This document shows, piece by piece, positions 46,473 through 60,385 of a stretch of 64,000 nucleotides of DNA; the stretch's first letter is position 1; the number at the start of each line of letters is the position of its first letter. The DNA is from Sparassis latifolia. Lineage: Eukaryota; Basidiomycota; Agaricomycetes; Polyporales; Sparassidaceae. The stretch covers positions 496,001 to 560,000 of the forward strand of contig CM031557.1 in NCBI GenBank assembly GCA_018466975.1, read 5' to 3'. Both the position numbers and the translations under genes were made by a program. The notes beneath the pieces were generated by a model. It saw nothing but the letters and a program-made list of their open reading frames with translations. It was not told the origin of the DNA and ran no database searches.

Positions 46473-47913
46473 TCAGCACGTCAACACCGCTTTTGACTTC
46501 TCATCCACAAGAACCAGCCGAGCTCCTTTGAGCATCCTGATCTTCTGCAGATTCAGATCTTTACCCATCCGGGATGTCGAAGCTTCGCGCTTCCCCCTCT
46601 GCCTGACCTGTGGCGCATCGTGCACGCTCCCATCCTCCGCAAGTACGCACGAGTAACTCCACGCATAGAGCACGTTTCGCACGTGCTTCGTATACTGCGT
46701 GTCGTGATACACTTTGATGTGATCCACCGAAAACAGAGGCGAGCGCAGGGGTGGGAAGGAATTGTCAGTCGCACTCCGATGAATTCCATAGTGCTCATGA
46801 TTGCCAGGCAGGAGCGCGTTAGACCATGACGATTCCGCAGGATCTGTCACGGGCGCAGCGTGGAAGGATAGGGAGAGGGGGCCGAGAGTCCCTGCGTCTC
46901 TGATAGCGAGCAAGAATTCCCAGAATGTCGACAAGGCATGATGTGTCCATGTGATTTCATCTGATAGCAAGTCTGCGGGGAACTGACCAGGTCGTGACGA
47001 TGGCCCTGAAGGTAACAGTATTCGAACTTCTTGTGACAGGGTAGAGGGCGCGGCCAATATTGATGCTGAAGTACAGTCGTCCCAGGGAAGGGTACCGCGC
47101 ACTGGAATAATCCAGGCGCCCCTCGCATATGGGTCGGCAAGATATTCTTGCATTGCCTCTTCGGTGTGCGGCGGAACCGGTCTGGATGTTAGTTTTGGAT
47201 AGAACGCATTGCGTCCGATATCTGAAGGTGAGAAATCACCCGCAGAGAAAACAGAAGGATGGAAATGAGGCTGATATTGGTATTTCGGCGTCTGAATCAG
47301 CGAAAACAGCGTGATTTACCCCACGACTCACCTGCGGTAAGAGTTTGGAGAGAGAAGAGTGGTCGAGTCTCGGGCGTTTTCTAGGTGGCTCGTCGGAACA
47401 TGATTCTCCAATTATTCCCTTTCGGCTTCGTTTGGGTTCGAGCCCTGGCGCGAGCTGATTTGCAGGGGGCATGGCTGGAATTAGCGCCGTGATGCTGGGT
47501 TTATGGAATACGCATGTGAGGTCGCTGTTCTGGAACTCCTCCAGGTCTTCGAGACGAAACGCCTCGTTTTCATCTACAGTTACATCGCTGCTCCATTCTT
47601 GCAACAAGTCGGTCATGGCCACTTGGTTCCGAACATCAAGTGAGTCACATCGTGGCGCATGTTGAGAGTATTCGAATGCGGCACCGCAGCTTCCTGTGGC
47701 AAGAGAAGTGAGATACAAGATATAAACACTGCATACATACATACTGATATTCGCAGAAGCTTTGATAACAGGCTGGAACCATCTGTCCACACGAGATGCA
47801 GCGCGAACGAGAAAACGCCCCTTATCAAGGAGTTCCTGCGAGGATATTGGCTGGAAATCATGACAAGCCCAGCTATGAACAGTCACTTGGTCTTCATTCT
47901 GCTGAGTAGACAT
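46473..47913 (-). CDS. Conserved-looking protein of unknown function
   Basis: Three exons (47745-47913, 47332-47693, 46473-47291) join with GT-AG signals and matching phases to 1350 nt, 449 residues. I recognise no family. The N terminus is MSTQQNEDQVTVHSW; the middle is acidic, then has a bipartite-like basic stretch (EPKRSRK, then EPPRKRPRLDHSS) suggesting a nuclear protein. The C-terminal third is globular-looking (GAWIIPVRGTLPWDDCTSA, HHALSTFWEFLLAIRDAGTL) and ends LVLVDEKSKAVLTC. No signal peptide or membrane helix. Gene reality rests on the clean exon chain. Confidence 0.65.
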
Positions 47914-48021
47914 GGGAAAGACTCTTCAAGGGTATAATATGCTGCACGTACTGACTATGGTGGCGGTGATCAAGATCCTCGCCGCTTCAAACAGCGTGAC
48001 ATCCAAACGCGAAACATCACG

Positions 48022-48033
48022 CGTGTGTCACAC
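48022..48033 (+). promoter_or_regulatory. CGTGTGTCACAC motif upstream of the unknown gene
   Basis: It lies about 110 bp before the ATG at 47913. Third occurrence of the 12-mer in the window; here, as at 45.58 kb, it is preceded by CG. Confidence 0.4.
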
Positions 48034-48524
48034 TCTCACGCAGACCGCGTTCGCAGACCTGAGCAGACTCTTTTATCTCGTTAACGTCTCGAAGTTTCGG
48101 GTATCACATAGGACAAAACAACACATATCAGTGCTCTGCTTATGTGAAAATGGTTCGTATGTAAGTAGCCTGTGTACGGGAGATGAGAATCACCATAATC
48201 TTTGAACAACGTACTAGCTAGTAGAATGGCATCTGTAGTGCAGATCATAAACGTAGAGAGAGATAACATACAAAGTTACCCGATGCATTCAGACGAATAC
48301 TACAGAATAAGGGTCAATACAGTCCAGAGCGGTGTAACCACTATAAAATTCTAGCTCATTCTCGTCGATGATGACGGAGTGCCACAAGGATTGGTATAAA
48401 GTGGAGCTAATAATGGTCATAAAAAGCCAATGACCTTGCTCTTTAGGTCTACCAAAATCAAACGTCAGACAGTGCGTACATGCAGCACAACGGCAAGAAG
48501 ACTCACGACGAGCAGAATCAGGAT

Positions 48525-49288
48525 TCACAAGCCTAACGTAGGCTGTTGCATTATCACGCGTCCCTGCATGTCATGAAATTGCGTCTGCCAATGACGCGGA
48601 ATGTTGCCAACTATCTTGGTGCGACCTTGTTCGTCATAGCCCAAATGAGCCAACCGCTGGAAGTTTTTTGGCCCAGAAATCGTCTGTTGTGAAATGCGAT
48701 ATCTTGGAATAGGGGGCAGCGGTTTATTCCTGGACGCCGACACTGCATAGCGCCCAGATTAGAGACGAAGTGATAATGAGATGTATATGGACGCATACGT
48801 GTGGTACGTAGTACGTCGGAGATGCCACCATATAACCTGTTAGCATCAGCTTCGTCCGCCAGTAAGAAGATGTATTTCTCGGTCTGAGCGAGTATGAGCC
48901 AAGGTCAATCCACGGCCAGCGAGAGGCGGCGCACCGAGCTCAAAAACCAGTGGTACAACGGCACCTCCCGCCGATACTTTAGACCAATGTGGACTTGATA
49001 ATACCAAACATCTCTCTGTGAAATGAATCGCAGCCAGTAATTCTCTAGTAAAATGGTTTGTGGGTTTGGGCTCCATCTGTCGTGAGCCTTGATGGTATAG
49101 CCCAACACGAGAACTCCCTGCTGGGAGGATCCCCATGAAACTTCCCCCCTTCTCTGTAGTTTTTCACGATATCCTGTCGCAAAAGCCGCGGACTGGATGT
49201 GCTCGTCGTCGGACAGCAGAGACCTAACGAAATTGATAGTCTCTTTACTGACGGCTCCGAGAGACGGCGGTGTGGCTGGGTTGAACAT
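48525..49288 (-). pseudogene. WH1-CRIB protein 1 with an in-frame stop
   Basis: The frame from MFNPATPPSLGAVSKE reads a WASP-type WH1/EVH1 domain (QGVLVLGYTIKAHDRW, LLENYWLRFISQRDVWYYQ, VPLYHWFLSS) but meets TGA at 48905-48907 after LSLAVD. The same frame then continues with the expected WH1 end WLILAQTEKYIFLLADEAD. A GT-AG intron (48743-48798) leads in phase to a CRIB motif: ISGPKNFQRLAHLGYDEQG, then NIPRHWQTQFHDMQG, the Cdc42/Rac-binding consensus. It ends 13 codons later with no Pro-rich or WCA region. The tandem copy at 51-52 kb is open throughout, so the TGA looks like a disabling mutation, unless there is readthrough or a sequencing error. Confidence 0.7.
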
Positions 49289-51108
49289 ATTGATAATGTC
49301 GAAGAGGGCGCGAGGGTAGCAAGCGAGGGAATGCTGGTGTACCCTGAACATGCAGGAGCAGTACTTGTAGGCGAGAACCCATTCGTCGATTTGAAGCTTG
49401 CACGGCGGAAAACAAGGACATCATGCTAAACGCGTGCTAGTGAGTGGCGGTCAAACCCAAATATCGGATGAGTGGCGACAGGCACCTCCAGGGATCTTGA
49501 CGCTGTGAGGAAGCTGTGAGCAGAAGCCGATGGGAGTCATAATTACAAGGACCAGGCGCCCACTGGAGATGAGTGGCACGCCTGTCCAAGTATCAGCGCA
49601 TAGACAGAGACATACACTACGCACCAGAATCAGGATTTGTATGGTCGAAGATCTTAGCAAGCACAACACGCGAGGCGTCAATGCCTTAGTCTCCTGTATC
49701 TACGCATGAGGTTACTGAGGTGTAGAGTTGGTGTAGAGTGCCGAAACCGTTGCCACCCCATGGATGAGTACTTGAGTACTCAGTAATCATGGAACACGCC
49801 GTTCGATCGTGCAGATCTATACGCATCGTTCGAAACTCGCCCATGATCGCAGGCCACTCTTACACGAACAGGTAACCAGTGGGGCCTTACCACCAATCAC
49901 TGCAGCCAGATAGTAAAGAAGCAACGGTCTTAAAGGCACCTTGCTGAGGATCACGCGGTACAGTCAAAAGATAGTTTTCCTGAAACTTGAATATGTTTGG
50001 CCTGCGAACCAGCGCGACAGGCTAATTGCCAAACTTGGAAGGTGATCGGAGGATAGTAAGACTGTCCTCCAGACGGATAGCAGTTAAACGTTTGTCGTCC
50101 CATTCAGCGAGATGGACTGTCGATGCTGATTGAGACAATTCCATCCCTGCAATCCAGCGGCATTGGTGGGCTGTCAGAGGCTATTGCCCGCGGTGTTATT
50201 TCTTATTGTCTGCCACTGATCATGCACGAACCTTGGACCCACTAGCAAATCGGAAGCGTCTCCGTTATCCGGTGATTTTGACCACAGCCCGCAAGGAGCC
50301 AGCGCTCTGAAGAACCCATACTAGGATGCGCAGCCTGCTTAAAGATCTGAAAGTTTCACACCCGCTGTGTCAGAAGCCTGCCGCAGCTCGCAGCTAGTAC
50401 GTACATACGGTGCTGTCTGGGTCTCTTATCGTTGGTTAAACCGCCGTTCTTGTCCGCGTACAGGATAAGAAAGGTATAGCCCCAATGAAATCCTCCCAGT
50501 GCCTAGTGAACGGAGTGGCAAACCCGGTGCCCCAGCTCAGCCTCAAGGCAAATTCATCTCCGCTCTTTTGGAAACAAAATTCTTCTCTCTTCTGTGGCAG
50601 ACATAGACAGTTATAGCCTTGGTTCTGAGGTGTTAGCACTGATTTAATACTTGGTGGTGGCAGAGGCGAGAGCTCCATTCGTTACCGTAACCCAGACACG
50701 AAAGATCAGGCGGAGGTCACAAATGTCACGCCATCCCGTGGACGCGTTTTTCCTAAGTAAGTTTGAAAGTTACAGATTTAGAGCAGTAGAAGCGAACAGG
50801 AGATCAAGTTACACCAGACATTACAGTAAGTACTATACACGACCAGTGATACATATTTTTGGAAATCGTATAATGGGGCGGATGGCGATAGGACGTAAAA
50901 CGTGTACAACAAGGGGAATCCAGACGTCAACAGTATCATATTTCATAGCAAAATTAGTAATGGATCTGAAGGAAGGGTCAACTAACGATTATGACAAGTT
51001 CTGTACCACGATGACAAGCAGACTCGAGCTTACACAGATCATGGAACTTGAACTGGCTTGCGATGAACCGTTTTGCGCCTCTTTTGCGCCGCTACAATCC
51101 ATCGTCAG
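49289..51108. other. Spacer between the WH1-CRIB copies
   Basis: 1.8 kb with no recognised gene. It includes a near-palindrome GAGTACTTGAGTACTC near 49766 and a minus-strand frame at 50436-50678 (SGDEFALRLSWGTGFATPF) of unknown meaning. Plus-strand frames near 50.7-51.2 kb are AT-rich or antisense to copy 2. Confidence 0.4.
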
Positions 51109-52008
51109 TCAACACACACTTACGAACGGGAAAAAAATAGACGCACAAGGAGTCTGGACTGGCTCAGGTTTCGGCGCCGCAGCGCGTACGGCTTTCACGC
51201 CGACCCAAAAGCCGTCGACGAATTCGATGTCGTCGTCGACCATCTTTTTTGTAACGCTGTGACCCTGGAGTTCTTTGAGCACCATTTTCCAGCGAGGTGG
51301 GAGGTTTCCGGTCGCCTCAATGTAACCTTGCTCATTATAGCCCATGTGGGCCACGTGGATACACGTTTCAGGGGAGGGAGAGGAGATCACCGCGGACGAA
51401 ATTTGATTTTGTGGAGTCGGGGGCAGCGGCTTTCTCCTGGACGGCGGCACTGCCAGAGAATCAGGAAAGAGACGATAAGGAAACGCCGAGAAAGTATTAC
51501 CCGTTGTCCGCACGCGACTCGTGACCTTTCTGTAGAACTTCTCGGCCTCATCGTCGTCTTCGAATCGGAAGCCAAACATCCTCGACTGCGCGATCATCAG
51601 CCATGACGAATCCCCGGATGGTGAATCAAGGCGCACCTTCCCCGAAAAATAATGGAAGAACGGCTTATCGAGCCGGTAGTCAAATCCAACAGGAATCGAG
51701 TGCGACCAAATGACCCCCCTCCCAGATGCTGTGTCAATGAGTCGAAACCAGTAGTTTTGGACGAAACTCGTTTCGTGGTTGGAGCCTAGTTTTTTCTCGG
51801 AGTGCACGGCAGCTCCAAGAACCAGCAAGCCCTGGAGGCCTGAGTAGGCCCAATCATCCCCGCGCCCCTTGAAGGGTGCGTGATACACCCTTGCAGAAGC
51901 TACTGCGACGACCCGGGACTCCGGGGGAAGCAGAGAGAGGACGTGGCGTTTTTCACTGTCGGTGAGCGATGAGGCAGATGGAGGTTTGGCTGCACTTGAA
52001 TCGAACAT
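51109..52008 (-). CDS. WH1-CRIB protein 2 (WASP N-terminus-like)
   Basis: A single open exon of about 299 residues starts MFDSSAAKPPSASSLTDSEK. WH1 follows at about residues 20-160: VVAVASARVYHAPFKG, DDWAYSGLQGLLVLGAAV, YWFRLIDTASGRGVIWSHSI, KPFFHYF, then FGFRFEDDDEAEKFYRKV. A Pro-rich linker (RRKPLPPTPQNQ) leads to the CRIB motif ISSPSPETCIHVAHMGYNEQ with NLPPRWKMVLKELQG. In WASP/Las17 the Pro-rich region and the actin/Arp2/3-activating WCA would come next; here the protein ends about 40 residues after CRIB. A GTAAGT near 51115 could start an intron to unseen exons, but I find no WCA downstream. It could be a Cdc42-responsive regulator or competitor of WASP. Confidence 0.75.
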   Translation of the reverse strand: MFDSSAAKPPSASSLTDSEKRHVLSLLPPESRVVAVASARVYHAPFKGRGDDWAYSGLQGLLVLGAAVHSEKKLGSNHETSFVQNYWFRLIDTASGRGVIWSHSIPVGFDYRLDKPFFHYFSGKVRLDSPSGDSSWLMIAQSRMFGFRFEDDDEAEKFYRKVTSRVRTTGNTFSAFPYRLFPDSLAVPPSRRKPLPPTPQNQISSAVISSPSPETCIHVAHMGYNEQGYIEATGNLPPRWKMVLKELQGHSVTKKMVDDDIEFVDGFWVGVKAVRAAAPKPEPVQTPCASIFFPFVSVC

Positions 52009-53486
52009 TCTGGTCAATCTTGGGGATCTTGAGCTTAGGAACGGTCAGGATGGAGGACGATAAGGGAGTTGGTGAAAAGGCTCTCAGCGCAGAGGTGAAG
52101 TATATGTAGGCGCACTCCCATCTATGATGCCTCTTGGAAGCGCCTACGGATGAACTGAAGCCATGCATCATGGTAAACGCGTGTTCGAAGACGACGGACA
52201 TACGAGACTTAACAGGCCAACAGGCGCGAAGTGGCGGTTGGGCTGCGATTATGCGATGTGTTGATGCTGCGGGGCTCTGATGAGACGACGATGCGCCGCC
52301 CTCGGGAACTGAAGTGGCTTCTTACATGCGCCCTTGACCAACATGCACTGATCTATCAGTATGGTGGTTCGTTGACCCAGTATCAACGCGTGTCAGTAAA
52401 ATGAAAGCTGGATATCCGGCAGCGCTCGCACCGCTTTGGCCACTTCATGACCAATGATCTTCGTCGCCCAGACGGAGCAGATATCTCATGCGGGGCTGCG
52501 GTTTTCGTGCATTCCGTTGACCTGTGGATTAGATACTATGTTCGATCGAGTTACAGACCGGCGGGATCTCGACTCCGTTGCCATCCCGTGGGTGGCGGCA
52601 GACAGAAGCAGAGAATGCCGGATCATCCCAGCCCTCAGCAGATACATGCCGCTTGAGCCCCGTCATAGGTCGCCCACGGCAGGCGAGGCTTGACCGGTTG
52701 TTCACTCCCTGAGTCAATCGTACCCCATTAGACAGCTGAGATCCGCGAAGCTGGATATGAAGGCGATTGGGAAGCATCTCAAACCCTCTTCGGTTGCTAT
52801 CGAGAATACAGCAGGGACGTAATTGCAATCCTCGAGGAACCGATGCCTCCACAATTTTAGGGTACCCATGCTGGACCAACAGGTCTGCAGTTTGGGGAGA
52901 CCCAGAATCAATATTGCTTCTCTTCTGCCTGTGAAGTGATATGATGACAATGAGCCTCCTGTCGGAATTAACATGATGAAGGTGAGACCATCTTGGGACA
53001 GTGTGGAAAATTCTCGCCATACCTACGCCGTACATACCATGTTGTCTACGTCTCTTGCAGGCAGTGAGTTGCAGCATGCCCAATCATCGGTCTCTCGGGC
53101 TGCATCGAGGTGGAAAAGGAACTGCGATAGAACCAACCAAAACCCTAAGTCGACTGAGATTTTGTGGCTCCGAAATTCTAGGTGGTTACGCCAGATGTTC
53201 ACCGTCAGTGATAAGTTGGGAGGTGAAGCTTGAAGCGTTCATAAAGGACTCAACCTGAACTCGCGGTGAATACTAAGCCACTATTCTAGCTTAAGGGGGC
53301 CCAGGGGGGGCCTTCTAGTAGTACTGATGTGTCTTCAAATCACTTCAAACTCAGATAACCCACTTTAATGTTATTATGCATAATGTACATAAGGTCTACA
53401 CTTAGTCATTTCCAATCATTACCTCGATAACCCTGAATAGAATTTTCCACCTCTTTGCTCAGCGGAGGTCCCTGGTCTCGGAGAGC
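52009..53486. other. Intergenic, no gene supported
   Basis: A 184-codon minus-strand frame (52529-53083) shows no motif. An imperfect GC-rich inverted stretch (aagggggcccaggggggg then ccttct) lies near 53290-53315. TRM4 promoter presumed at the right edge. Confidence 0.4.
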
Positions 53487-56760
<3,274 letters not shown>

Positions 56761-57224
56761 GCGCGACCCAGGTGGCCGTTGGCATGTTGTGGTCCTGACA
56801 GGCATGATATAAAATACACGGGTATACTGAGGTGTACGTAGTTGTAGCGATAGTCGTTGTCTGTGTAAAATATCGTGGCTTGTGTTGAGTGGGAGTTAGT
56901 GGTTCTGGGGTGGCACGGCGCCATGCTTTTTACCAGTGCCGTGACATGCAGACGCGTGACGCGACGCGTTGTTCCTGTGACCACGTATAGAGGTAGCGCC
57001 GGATCACACGAGGAATGGTACTTGTCGTGACAGCACCATCGGTGCTGCACGCTCTCGAGCTATGAAATATATGATCGCCACGTCAACAATGGGCGGACGA
57101 ATAACGAACTGAATGAAACGGGTGACACCGAGTCGGATCGATCACCTCAAGAACCACATCCCGGGTCAGATAAGTAGGATATCCTGAAGCAGAGTAGCTA
57201 CACCGCCTTGAGGATCGCCTCGCT
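56761..57224. other. Intergenic after TRM4
   Basis: Contains the TRM4 3' region; no gene seen. Confidence 0.4.
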
Positions 57225-58440
57225 TCAGTTTCGTAGCCAGAGGAGGAGCTGGCGCAGGTACCCGGATACTGGCAGGCGCGCGGCGCGCGAGCGGTCGTAC
57301 AGCGCCTCGCAGCCGCCTCGGTACGCCAGGCTGCCCGCGTCGCGGAAGCGGAACGGCGCGGCGCCGGGGTGGAGTGCGGGCGCGTTCAGGCGGCGGGCGG
57401 TGTATCGTGCGTTCTGGCTTGCTACTGGCGTGAAGATTACTACAGAGTGAGGGAGGGCGCCGTTGATGAATGCTGCGTCGCCGATCGCCCAGACGTCCGG
57501 GTTAAGCGCGCCCGTGTCTTTCATGCGCACGTTCGGGTGCTGGTCTGTCAGCAGGCTGTGCGGGTGTCAGTGTCGGGGGTACGAGAGGGCCAGCGGGAAG
57601 AAGGGGGTAGCGATGGGGAGACGGGGAAGAAGGGATGGGCGGGACGGCGCACCTGCGCGTCTTGGCGTCCTTGTCGACGTCTGTGATCCCTGAGACGAGC
57701 GGGTGGGGCGCGAGGCCCGTGCTCCAGACGAGCACGTCTGCTCAGCACTGCGATCGAGCCATCTCCAAGCGCACGACACACCTGCGCCCTCCTCCTCCAC
57801 ATACATCCGTCCCTACAACGCCCCGCCCCTCAGCCGCGTGCGGACGATGGAGAAATGCAGGAGGTTCCGGCGCTCGTCGTCGGTGACGGTGGGCTGGACG
57901 GCCTGCTCGAAACCTGCACGCAGGTGTCGCAGGACAGACAACAGAGCGAGAAAGGCGGGGACGGACAATCGACGATCTTGGTGGGGATGGCGCGGGCGTC
58001 GCGCACGTCGTTGAGAAAGTGGGCGTGCTCGTTTACGGCGGGGATGTCGAACGCTGGCGGGGCGGGCGCGGGTCAGGAACGGGAGAAGAGCAGCACGGGA
58101 CGCACTCGGGCTGTAGGCGCCGACGGCGATGACGAGCTTGTCGTAGCGGAGGGCGTACTTGTCGCCCGAGGTCGGGTGTGTTGGGCGGGGCGGACTGGAG
58201 GGCGCATGGGTGCTGGCGGGTGTGGGCGGAGGGTACGAATCGGGATATGGGCAAGTGCACACGTCGGTGATGTTAACGGCGTCGCGCGTCAACGTCATCG
58301 CGTACTCACCGCCAGACTCGATCCTCGCAGTGACGTCATCAGCTCGCTCACACTCGTGTATGTCCTTTAGCATTGCACGATCCATACGGCGAGGTGGCCG
58401 GACGGTCACATCCCGAATCGGGTCTTCCGCCATATTTCGT
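57225..58440 (-). pseudogene. Alternative NADH dehydrogenase (NDE/NDI-type) pseudogene, C-terminal part
   Basis: Pieces of a rotenone-insensitive NADH:ubiquinone oxidoreductase are readable in order: KYALRYDKLVIAVGAYSP, NEHAHFLNDVRDARAIPTK, FEQAVQPTVTDDERRNLLHF, then DVLVWSTGLAPHPLVSGI, MKDTGALNPDVWAIGDAAF, HSVVIFTPVASQNARYTARR, and the terminal SLAYRGGCEALYDRS with YLRQLLLWLRN and a stop. Between LLHFSIV and DVLVWSTG the second Rossmann region (GGGPTGxE... of the family, on the order of 150 residues) is absent. Several blocks lie in different frames and the N-terminal FAD-binding region is missing here. This is a deleted, non-functional copy. Its N-terminal part may be the fragment at 62.2-62.5 kb. 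Confidence 0.8.
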
Positions 58441-58534
58441 CTCTGACTGCCCCTGTCCCCACCACAATCCCATCGAGTCTACCAGAGCCGTAGAAAGCAC
58501 AAGCACTCACCACGCCGTCGCTCTGTTCTCAGCA

Positions 58535-60385
58535 ATGTCCGCCTCTCACTCGTGTCCTTCCATTACCCAACTCCCTACCAAAAATTCGCTAGATATATTT
58601 CTGCATCAACTCTACACCACCGTCTGGCCTTTCGATGCTTTGCCTACTCCTCACAATCCCGAGATCTTCACAACAGACTCGATATTGGTCTCCCAAGCGC
58701 CCAAATCCCCCTTGGATCCAGACGCAGATCACACCGCTGCGAGCATAATTGGCGCCTCTGACGCGGGGACAGTGTCCATGAACAGGGGGGTGGACACTCT
58801 GGCGACGAAGCGACTCAAGAGGACAGCACCCAGGGCACCGGCGTTCCATTCACGCGGACCATACTGGATTTCACCCGCCTGTCCTCTTACAACGTACTGA
58901 CCGAATTCCCCAAGCGGCTCCTCGTTCGGCAGGAATACGACGAGTTCGCGACGTTCGCCGATTCGCTCACGCGGAACACCATCCTGACCGGACAGCCCGG
59001 CATCGAGGTACGTCGCGCGAATGTCCTCTGTACTGCATGCTCAAAACCGCTTACCTTGCAGGCAAAGCCTACGCGCTATACTACCTCCTAGCCCGCCGGC
59101 TCAGCTCCGGCCTCCCGACCATATACGCCTACGCAGACAGCGCCTGGTTTCTCTTCTGCGCCGAGGGGGCGTACCTACTGCGCCCCGCCCGCCGTCTCAG
59201 CTTCTCCCGCGACCTCGCGCTCATCCGCAGTCCGGCCGAGGCGACGGCGATCCTCCGCCGACCGTTCGTCGTCCTATCCGCGTCCGACGCCGGCGACTCG
59301 CTGCCTACGACCAGACTCTTCGACCACTGGGCGTACATCGTCGCCTCGTCCGGAATGGAGCGCCATCGGGCCTGGGCGGAGAAGCGCAAGGCGGTGTTCT
59401 GGGCGATGAAAACGTGGTCCTGGGCGGAGGTGTGCGCAGCCAGGTTCGACTTTCTTCGATAACTGCGTGGGTGTGTGGCTGATCTCCGCGCTGCGCTGCG
59501 CCAGGGACATGCAGCGCATCAGCGTGGGCGCCGCCGACCAGCGGCGCACGTTCTCCCTGTTCTCGCACGCCGCACGCGTGGTGTACGCCACCCCCGCGGA
59601 AGAGCGCAGCAGTCGCGTCGAAAGTGCGCTCCGAGCTCTCACGCCGCAAGACCTGGCGGCGCTCATCCTAGGCGACACGGACGCCTCCGGTCTCCTGACA
59701 GAGGTGAACCCCCCCGTCACTTCCGCCGGCCACGTTCTCCGGTCGGGCATCGTCCGCACCCTCGCCACGCCGTCCGTCCTGGACCCGCTGGTCTGGCAGC
59801 CCGCGACGGCGCAGCACCCGGCGCTCCGCCGCGCGTTCGACGCGCTGTACGCGGACCCCGAGACGCGCGCGTCGGCGGGGACGGCGGCGGCGTTCAAGCT
59901 CGCCGCGCACGCGGTGCTGACGCGCCCCTCCCGGCGCGAGGTCCGCGCGCTGTCGGACGGCTCCGTGTCCTCTATCGACATCTCCTGTCGATCTCCGGTC
60001 CTGTTTGACGTCGACCGGGGTCTCGACCCGGACGCGCGGCGGGACGCGCGCGCGGGACGGCTCTATTGCACGCCTCGGGGAGGGCTCGCTGGGATCGACG
60101 CGTTCGCGGTCGTGCGCGGCGGCACGCCCGTCGTGTTCCAGATGTCGGTCGCGCGCACGCCGGTGGACCTGTCCGGGCTCGACGACGTTGCGCGCCTCCT
60201 GGGTTCTGCCGCGGGGCCAGACGAAGAAGTGGGCGCTCGTGTTTGTCGTTCCCAAGGACGGCGTCGACACTTTCGAGGCGCGGGTCGTGAACCCGCCCGA
60301 CGAATGCGGGAATTGGGATCGCGGCGTGTACCGGTATGTGCTTGGGCTGCGTCGTGACGAGCTGTGGCCTGTGGGCGGCGCTTAG
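58535..60385 (+). pseudogene. P-loop / REase-like protein of the RHS/Crinkler type, frame-broken
   Basis: A mushroom-lineage family protein: FTTDSILVSQAPKSP, then TRLSSYNVLTEFPKRLLVRQ, a Walker A-like NTILTGQPGI(G)KAYALYYL, LFCAEGAYLLRPARRLSF, and a C-terminal segment IDAFAVVRGGTPVVFQMSV with KKWALVFVVPKDGVDTFEAR, suggestive of a PD-(D/E)xK-like fold. Frame breaks occur at the P-loop splice junction (2 nt too many before GTACGT at about 59006), near 59455 (TAA, then continuation in another frame at DNCVGVWLISALRC), and near 60215 (ARLLGSAAG to TKKWALVF). The first intron needs a weak GTGTCC donor. With three disruptions it is probably a pseudogene. The family label is from pattern memory. Confidence 0.65.

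Noticed and set aside
50651..51262. 203-codon plus-strand open frame
   Set aside because: The right half is antisense to WH1-CRIB copy 2 and the left half has no motif or conserved start.
52529..53083. 184-codon minus-strand frame
   Set aside because: No domain, no splice partners, Arg/His-rich shadow-like composition.
53285..53320. GC-rich inverted stretch near TRM4
   Set aside because: Imperfect and short, without flanking duplications; not enough to call an element.
59274..59981. 235-codon minus-strand open frame
   Set aside because: Antisense to the P-loop gene, Arg/Ser/Ala-rich composition typical of shadow frames.
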